Both the position numbers and the translations under genes were made by a program. A stretch of DNA of 64,000 nucleotides, from contig NC_092672.1 of the NCBI RefSeq assembly GCF_964355755.1, positions 25,418,501 through 25,482,500 on the forward strand, read 5' to 3'. The notes beneath the pieces were generated by a model, which was not told the origin of the DNA, did no database searches, and was given only the letters and a program-made list of their open reading frames with translations. Origin of the DNA: Antedon mediterranea (taxonomy: Eukaryota > Echinodermata > Crinoidea > Comatulida > Antedonidae). This document shows positions 56,501-64,000 of this stretch, piece after piece. Within the stretch, counting starts at the first letter, position 1, and the number at the start of each line of letters is the position of its first letter.

Positions 56501-59500
56501 CAATATATTTAGGTTTTTCATAGCACCCTCTATGGTTGATGTCAGAGCCATATATAGAGAGAGTTACGGCATTGCGTTCACGGATTTTAGAAAGTCACGT
56601 GGTGTGCATGCCGGCCATGTTTGTGTCCAACTATGCCTATGTAGCGTATGGAGTCGAGTCATTTGCTTAAAAAATGTATAACATTCACAAGGCTTTAAAT
56701 ACCGAATTTAATATCAAAACAATCAATTTGTTTAAAGGTTTTTGTTAAGATAATAACGAAATCATAAATTTACTGCGAACATGATTTTAAACAACAAAAT
56801 GTAAAAACAATGCATTACTATAGAGAATCGCTGTACAAACTAAACGCACACGCGTAGAGCGTGCATGGGGCACACAACCAGAACCGTTCCGAAATTGCTA
56901 TTTTTGTTGTTTAAAATCATGTTCGCAGTAACTTTATAATTTTTTTATTATTTTAACAAAAACCTTTAAACAAATTGATTGTTTTGATATTAAATTCGAT
57001 AATTAAAGCCTTTTGAACGTTATACATTTTCAAAACAAAAGACTCAACTCCATACGCTACATAGGAATAGTTGGACACAAACACGGCTTCTAATCCATTC
57101 GAAGTCGTAACTCTCTCTATATATGGCTCTGGTTGGTGTAGCAATATAGCACCCTCTATAGTTTAATAAACCCTCCAGATATTTCATTTTCCAAGTTGGG
57201 AGGTCTGAACATTAATAATTTTGCTATTTCCATTTTTTCGGAGCACCTTTAAGGTTTACAATTGTCAACAAAGTAGTAAGTTTCTTCTATTATAATTTTT
57301 CATTTAGGAGAATTACGGGATAAAAATGAACATCTCAAGGGCTTAACAACTCGACTTAAAGTGCTGGAAACTCAAGACCACTCCAAGACATGTGCTCTGG
57401 AAACAACTCAGAAACAGCTGGAGCAGATGTCCGAGAAGGCTAGTAGTACATCTATGACTGTACAAGATTTAGAGGTAAAGATTAAATTGAATATGTGACA
57501 TAATGTGAAAATACATGCACATCAAATCTCATGGACTTGGTATGAGTTTCACCCATTTTTGCCAAAGCACTTACGTCACACACCTAAAATATTACGTTTT
57601 TTCCCCAATTTCTTGAAAACTCAAAAACAAAATTCTGTTTTCATGCCTAGAATTACTAATCTGAGGTCCCAACAAAACGTAAATTTAGATCTAGTTGACT
57701 GGTGCGTTTCGTTCCATTTTAGGCCGGGTTGGCGAGGAAGGGGTTGGGGTATGTTTATCATTAGGAAATAACAAGACATCAGCAACTCTAAATTTACATG
57801 TATAAAAGTAACATCAACTAGTCACAAGCCTGACTCATGCTGAGATTATAATGTTACATACAGTACATTCCTTAAAATTAATAAAAGATTTAATATTTTG
57901 ATACAATTTTCTATAATCAGGATAAAAACAATGATTTGTATGAAGCAGTCCAAGATTTTTCTGCAAGGATTGGACAACTTGAAGCCAAAGAAGAGGAACT
58001 GACAACAATAATAAAACTCAAAGTATGTGATTTACAGTATTTGTACTGTAATAAGCATTCCTGTTGAAAATATGTCATTGCTAAATAAGCTCTCTAAACC
58101 GAACTTGCAAACTATTACATAAGCATTTGCGATATGCTGAAATGACAGGCATTTTTTACAAGCAGGTACTATAGTATACTAAATATTTCACTCCAGTCAA
58201 TAAATATTTAAATATTTTATAATTTCCCTTAAGTGGTACAGTACTGTAAATTTCTAGACTTGTTAATACAGATTATCAGTAAACAATTAATAGATGCGAA
58301 GCCAAATAACCTTAAGAAAGCTTTAAGCCTGGTTTCACCAGAATTATGTGTTAATGGTGAATTCAGCCACTGCCCCAACCCACCTCTTAATTTTAGAAAC
58401 ACCTATTTAGTTGAATGAAATACTAACATTTTAATTTAAACGCTTAACTGAATGGCTTAAATGATTTTGAATAACGTATTCATATTTGATTAAAAGTCAT
58501 TGTATTCCCTCCCTAAGGGTGCACTGACTGTCACTCAGTCCATGCTGCTACACCGCTTCCTCCATCATGTTCCTCTAAACCGATTTTCATGCTTTGTCGA
58601 CCTTCCATGTCATCTTTGGCCATATTCTCTTGCTCTTCTACTATCTGCTTCTAGATGTCATGCTCTCTTTCTTGTTCATCTTTTCTGAGAACATTTCCCA
58701 TCCATCTCAACCTCCTCCTCATAACGACTTCCACAAAAGTTTTACTGAGACAGAGGCGTCATTCTATGAGGTATTTTGTGTTTTATTATGATCTGTGTTA
58801 TCAATCTAGGACAAAGATCTTATTGAAGTCTCCACTCATTTGAATGATCTAACAGGCAAACTGAAGAAATTAGATGCAGCATACAAGGTAGGTTAACATA
58901 TACTAATAATGTTTATAAGTTGCCAATGAAGAAAATATTTTGAGTTGTAAGATTTGTTTTATTCAATGAATATTATACGGCAAGGATACACTCAGGTATA
59001 TAATAATATATGTGTTGTCCGTCGTTACTGACAATGACGTTGCATGTATGATTCATTGATAAACTGATTCAGAGACTGATTCACATAGATGACTGAAAAT
59101 AGATCACTGGAAGTCAAGTGACTGTTGGTGGTAAGGATGCTGCTTGTCGTCGTTTCCTATCCGCTTCAAGGTGTTTTGATTTTCCTGGTACCCACAAAAC
59201 GCAGCTCAACGCAAAAAGATCCGACATTATCACCCATATCGTTTTTATCTAATTACATACGTTTCGTCAGCTTTATTTTGGCATGTTGTTGCTGCATGAT
59301 TTTCGACTTTGACTTATACGATATAAATCACTAAAGAAGGTGTGTGTCTGGACCTTAAATGACATACCGTATATTTCGGTGTATAAGTCGCACTTTTGAC
59401 ACGCAAATTTGACCTCTAAATTAAGGGTGCGTCTTATACACCGAACATAAAAACCTCACCACACAGAGTGTAAATATCGTCACCTACAGTGTACTAACGT

Positions 59501-62500
59501 AACGGCAACCTGCTTCTGCCTAGTTTTCAAGGCATTTTAGCGTGATGTTATACTAAATATGATGAAAAGATTTGTTTATTATGGAGCTGTTTTAGGCGCT
59601 CCGATAAAATTTCATTTGTAAACGTTTACGGTTGGAATAGTATTTATTTATAGCACGATCGCCGACCGCCGTACCCCCAGCGCAAGCCCTTCTTGGCGGC
59701 CACATGTACGGTATTCGACTAGTATATTCTCCAAGTGATTATAGCATGGACCTAGCGTACACACTTCTCGGATACATAGATACTAATCGAATACAATTGT
59801 CCGTGAAAACGTGCGCCCTCTCGAAATGATCGAGCGAGGCTAGCCCACACACGTGCATGTTACACACACGGTCATGCACTCGGATGTTGCGGGTGCGAAA
59901 CTCATGAATAACAAGTTGGAAACAACTTGTTGAGGCTGGGCGTGGCCGAGCCTAGGTAAGAAAAAACCTAAATAAAGCACGCTCTTGTAGATATAACAAA
60001 ATGTATTATTACAATAATATTGATTACAATTTAAAAAAAAACATTGTTTTGATGAAATATAAGGTGCGTCTTATACATCGACGATATAAAAAATACCGAT
60101 ATTTTACTCTCAGTTAGGGAGTGCGTCTTATACACAGGTGCGACTTATACACCGAAATATACGGTAGATTAGAAAGAAGATAGATAGAAGATAGAAATCC
60201 GACTTACAAATAAACATTAAACAGTAATGAATAGGAAAGAATTAGTATGTAATAATATTTTAACGATTGTTTAATAAGGTTTATTTATCATAAGTAGTGT
60301 TAAGTACTTTTTCCATTTATTTTTTAGCAACTGCGAAAGTCAGAAGAAGATGCCAAACAAGGACTTGCACTTTGGAAAGAAAAATTGATTGAATCTGATG
60401 ATGAAAGAGAAAAACTCGAAAGTAATTGCATTATTAATGAGTTAGATACTTTGTTTTACCTCATCACCTCTCTCTCTAAAACAAAAACAATTCTCAAACC
60501 TGTCCCAGAAATAAGACTATCCCAAAACTGGCAACCTAAATCTCTTGCAAAGTTAACAAAAGAAAAACTATTCAACCATAAATAAGTTTTTCTACAACTT
60601 TCGCTAACCACAATATGATGCTAACCATAAAAACACAATGAGAATGCAGTTTCACAAATATATTTTGAGTTTCTTAAGCTTTGTCTACACTATCAAATTA
60701 GTGTGATATGCCCAAATATGTTAGTGATATGATATCATTATGTCCATCAGGGTACATCACATTTTTTCTTGTCACATAAAGTTTGATAGTATAGACAGCT
60801 TTATAGGCTGAAATGCCTTTGTTCAAACTTGCCAAATTTCTGCCTGCTAAAATAATCATTCCCACTGTCGTCGTATTCCAAACAAATATTTTAATTTTAT
60901 TTATCCTAGGTAAATTGCAAGAGCAGATGAAAATAAATGAAGAACAAAATACAGAAATGAATCAAATGAAAGAAGAATATGATGCAATGAAACGAGACAT
61001 GGCTCTTACAGGTATCTTGTTTTAATTCATTACAAATTTTAGAATCTGCATTTTGGTGAGGTGACCTCAAAATGAGCAATAAAAGTGGAGGAAATTTTTT
61101 TTTAAAACAATAAAAATAAAATTTGTTGATTTAGCTTTTTGCTTATTTGTCATTTTCAGTGTTTTGCCTTTATATTAGATTTTTATTTTTAAAAATGGAA
61201 TAACAGTTAGGGGAAAATGGCAAAATCAGCACTGTGGTCATGTTACAAAAAAGCAATTTAGTTTATTTATCTGATAAAACTCCTAAAAAGTAGGAAGCCT
61301 TTTTCCATTTTCTTGTTTGCATACATTTTTAATTCAACCAAAAATTAAACTACATTTAAACTAAGATTCACTTTCTGACTAAAGAAAACATTTTTTCATT
61401 CTCTGGGGTAAAACATTTTACTTTTTCCTTTCTGCCTTCCTATCACCATTACCTCGCCGTTCATAGTCTTATATTTTAAGTTTATAAAATATGTGTATTA
61501 ACTAAAACCTGTTTTTTTAGTCAAACGTCAACTACTTTTTGCGACACGAAATGACAATAAATTCTCAGGATTGTTTGATTCCCGCAAAATATTCACCTAG
61601 TGGAAAACAGACTTGTTTCTTTAAATTGGAAAATAAACAATTTCTCATTTCTATTGTAGTTGAACGAGATAAACGCAAAGACCAGCTTTTGGAATTGCAA
61701 CGATCCAAGCAAGAACGCACTGATTCAGAGCTTACTAATTTACGACAGATATATGAGCGACAGCAACGAGATGTCGCCCTCTTACAGCTAAATCTGGACA
61801 GTAAACAAGAATTACTGAAGCAGCAAAGTAACTCTTTTAAAATATCTCCGTAAGTTAACCATATCTTTGTAAGCTAAATAAAAGGAAAAATGTTAGAAGA
61901 TGTTTATAACAGTTTTTGTAGAATTGTTGTAATTGAAAAATACTAGTGGTTAATTATTATACAAATAATGAATGTTTATGAGTTGAATGGTGAGAATATT
62001 TTATGAGTTGACTGTTAAGTTCAATAGAACAGGTTTTAAACGAATAAAAATATTCTAGCCATTCAACAAAAATACAAGACATTCATTAAATAGTGACCGA
62101 CCATCAAACTACACTATACTACTACCACCAATTCATTGTGCGCATGCGGAGATATTGGGACGCGATCATTACTTCCACCTGACATAGTTTTGATGGATTG
62201 TAGGTCAGGTGACGACCAATGACACATCGATTGACCTGACGTAGTTAGGTTTCCATAATTTCCATAATTCGCAACCTCTCTATTTGTTTGATAACAAACA
62301 TTGATTTTTGGCCGCAGCAGCAGTTATAGACGGCGCACTCTACAAACGAGTTTTGTGTCACAATTTACATGCATATTGCATTATAAAACAGTATCAATTT
62401 TTTTACAAAAAGATGGGTATGCAATAGTACCTTTAATCATTTAAATGCATGGCACAAATCAACCATAGCAATTGGATACACAATCATTACATAATCTCAA

Positions 62501-63384
62501 TTTTGTAGGCAGGTGAACTTCTTGTTGTTGCTAGCAAGAAAAGTAAATATCTCTGTGCTTTAAAGCTCAGGTACAGGCATGAATTTTAAATATAATATTT
62601 GGTTAATTGTATATTATTCAAATATTTGTAACAGAAATCAAGATGAAAAAACACAAATTTCCCTTCATGGTCAAATACAAAATTTGGCAAAATTCTTCCA
62701 TAAAAACCAGGAAGACTTTTTTTCAGTAGTTAGATAGGTAACCTAATGTAATAAAATGTCTGGTGACTTCCTAGAAGGTGAAAAAAGATGGTGGATATAC
62801 GGTGGATAATTTTTGCTATAGCATGAAAATAAAAATCTGAAGTTGAATAAAAATACCAGATATGTAATATTCAAGTTATATTACCTACATTTAGTCATCT
62901 GATAACATTTTTTACCACACCGTTTAGTTTTCATAGCTTTTTAAAATGCCTTTATTTACAAAATTTGTGTACAAAAGAATAGAGATTTTACTGTGTAATT
63001 TGAACTATCCCCCCACTGATAAGAAAGTGCTTATTTTCAACAAGCTCATGTAACACAAATAAAATCCCAAAAATTATGAAACATAGGTGGAAACTATAGA
63101 TCGATAATTATTGGAATATATGATCAATAGAATTTTTTACCCGCACCTGGCCTTTAAAGCTATGGAATGTGGAGAATTGGAAAAGAAATTCAAATAATAT
63201 TTGAATATTTATTTTCAGGTTGAAAGACGATACATCACCATCTACCTCACCATCTAAACATTCATCCAGCAGGATTTCAAACGGTGAACATGCTAGTCCT
63301 AGTATTAGTAGCAGCCTTCAAAATACTCCAGAAAAGGCAAACAGTAGTGGCGATACAGATGATCTACTCTCTGTCCAGTCTGAG
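53584..63384 (+). CDS. ccdc62: CCDC62-like coiled-coil protein, 5' part (10 exons, continues past window)
   Basis: Orthologue of vertebrate coiled-coil domain-containing protein 62, reported as a nuclear-receptor co-activator and a testis-enriched protein. Coding exons: 53584-53677, 54765-54979, 55871-56063, 57308-57474, 57921-58022, 58810-58887, 60328-60421, 60910-61011, 61660-61849, 63219-63384. These give 467 codons with consistent phases and GT/AG edges. An in-frame TAG at 53569 makes 53584 the first possible start. Residues 1-103 are a Ser/Pro-rich extension. From exon 3 the match is clear: STVQKQRKELQLMISELQDR, RDRELNEMV and DRQKVLALEQKC; later TIIKLKDKDLIE, VERDKRKDQLLELQRSKQER and TNLRQIYERQQ. 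All of this is heptad-rich coiled coil. Exon 10 is Ser-rich (SPSTSPSKHSSS) and ends in phase 0 with GTAATG, so more exons follow. The exon 9 donor is taken at 61850; an earlier GT at 61828 would create a stop. Confidence 0.88.
53870..54590 (-). mobile_element. RTE-type LINE fragment in intron 1
   Basis: Minus strand, frames broken several times: LAFVDHEKALDSI (motif A region), RRGVHQGDTKSPKLF, GININGSNLSHLCFADDIVI (catalytic FADD) and IYLGQEYIL. These blocks are typical of RTE elements. A frameshift lies near 54165-54190, and a stop occurs after DSI. Antisense to the host gene. Confidence 0.8.
55022..55870. other. Intron 2 of the CCDC62-like gene, nothing else recognised
   Basis: Part of the intron 54980-55870. 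A direct repeat GCGTGG/ATCACGCAAGTATACA occurs twice at about 55575-55620. No gene is seen. Confidence 0.5.
56525..57166. mobile_element. MITE with ~270-bp inverted arms in intron 3
   Basis: ATAGCACCCTCTAT ends face each other. The arms (about 56528-56800 and 56897-57166) share GAGCCATATATAGAGAGAGT, GTCCAACTAT...CTATGTAGCGTA and AAACAATCAATTTGTTTAAA. The arms differ by scattered changes and a few indels. Apparent frames within are mirror images of each other and not genes. Confidence 0.8.
59365..60166. mobile_element. MITE with TA target site in intron 6
   Basis: Ends TACCGTATATTTCGGTGTAT / ACCGAAATATACGGTA with internal GCGTCTTATACACCGA repeats on both sides (about 800 bp). A TA at each edge suits a TA-duplicating transposase. 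No transposase is encoded. Confidence 0.75.
60676..60803. mobile_element. Short MITE in intron 7
   Basis: Inverted ends AGCTTTGTCTACACTATCAAA and AAGTTTGATAGTATAGACAGCT (quoted in part, about 21 bp each) enclose about 85 bp. No coding content. Confidence 0.7.
61850..63218. other. Intron 9 of the CCDC62-like gene
   Basis: About 1.37 kb, donor GTAAGT and acceptor TTTTCAG. A stretch at about 62200-62250 (GACCAATGACACATCGATTGACCTGAC) has a relative at about 63495-63525 after exon 10, a dispersed repeat. No other gene is visible. Confidence 0.55.
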
Positions 63385-64000
63385 GTAATGGGAGCTTTCT
63401 AAACTACGGCATGTTAGGTCATTGTGCCCATGCAGAGTTATTGGTACATGTGCCCTTGCTCCTCACCTCAAAGCAGGTTTCTAGGTCCAGACGATGACTA
63501 ACGACACATCAATTGACCTGACCTAGGTTGGTCATTTATTGTCGTTCATTGCAAATCAAAAACTTCCCACTAAAAACTACTGCATATATGCTATGTTGCT
63601 TTTGAAATTGATTACATACAGTCCTAGAAAAGATGCTTGCCCCATTGTGGGTACCCCGATCTCCTCCTCCTCCTCTCCAGGACGGTTTCAACTGTAATTT
63701 AAAACCTTCACAGTACAAATTCTGATCACTTTGATAACACAAACCCAGAGGTGATATAACTGCAGTTTATAACCTTCCAATGCAATCATTTTGATACCCC
63801 ATGTGTATGAATGCGTGCAATATGAAAATTTGAAAAAAAAATTAGTGAAAATTGTGAATTTAGATGCCATTTTGCCCACTATGTTGGATCCAAGATGGCG
63901 GCGGATAATGTTCAAAAACCTTTGGTGAAAGTGAAGTTTAATTGCTTTCATTGAGTGATTATAAAAATAATAATAAGCACATTAAAATAGTTTCTATCGA
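63385..64000. other. Start of intron 10, nothing recognised
   Basis: Follows the exon 10 donor. No next exon was found before the window ends. Confidence 0.5.

Noticed and set aside
56454-57144. Overlapping frames on both strands sharing ESYGIAF/VERVTTSNG-like pieces
   Set aside because: They arise from the two arms of an inverted repeat in an intron.
61828-61833. GTAACT as the exon 9 donor of the CCDC62-like gene
   Set aside because: Joining there to 63219 yields an immediate stop; GTAAGT at 61850 keeps the frame and is a stronger donor.

Overview
The window is animal nuclear DNA: AT-rich, with GT-AG introns and many decayed transposons. Short AGGCCTA-type palindromes, Penelope-like retroelements, Helitrons, a fibrinogen-related lectin gene and a CCDC62 orthologue together suggest a marine invertebrate deuterostome, most likely an echinoderm. 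This is inference; no species-diagnostic sequence was recognised. The main discovery is that the roughly 22-kb tandem repeat filling the middle of the window is an array of U5 spliceosomal snRNA genes. Layout: (1) 1-10.75 kb is transposon-dominated: a broken Penelope-like reverse transcriptase (1-1452, minus), a tRNA-like repeat family, a 314-bp insert with a 9-bp target duplication, a 1070-bp foldback element with a 10-bp target duplication, two Penelope-type terminal remnants with a hammerhead-ribozyme-like core, and a head-to-head pair of Penelope 3' ends. (2) 10.98-14.03 kb is a fibrinogen-related lectin gene: one apple/PAN exon and three fibrinogen-domain exons. Broken partial copies follow at 16.7, 17.8 and 20.4 kb. 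(3) 20.7-23.6 kb holds nested foldback repeats and a Helitron-related fragment. (4) 23.67-46.0 kb is the U5 array: 35 full or nearly full copies, with 3 fragments at the ends. Spacing is about 525 or 649 bp. Each repeat has an octamer (distal element), a TATA-like element, the RNA and a 3'-box-like stretch. Four transposons interrupt the array: a TTAA-flanked MITE, a doubled tRNA-Val-bearing element, a CR1/Jockey-like LINE, and a Helitron that cut into one octamer. (5) 46.0-51.2 kb contains three Helitron-type elements, two of them nested. (6) 51.2-53.5 kb is intergenic with a 396-bp foldback MITE. (7) 53.58-63.38 kb is the 5' part of a CCDC62-like coiled-coil gene (10 coding exons, 467 codons), continuing past the window end; MITEs and an RTE LINE fragment sit in its introns. 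The only apparently intact protein genes are the lectin (first exon not found) and the CCDC62-like gene. All alignments were made by eye, and family names come from memory of known motifs.
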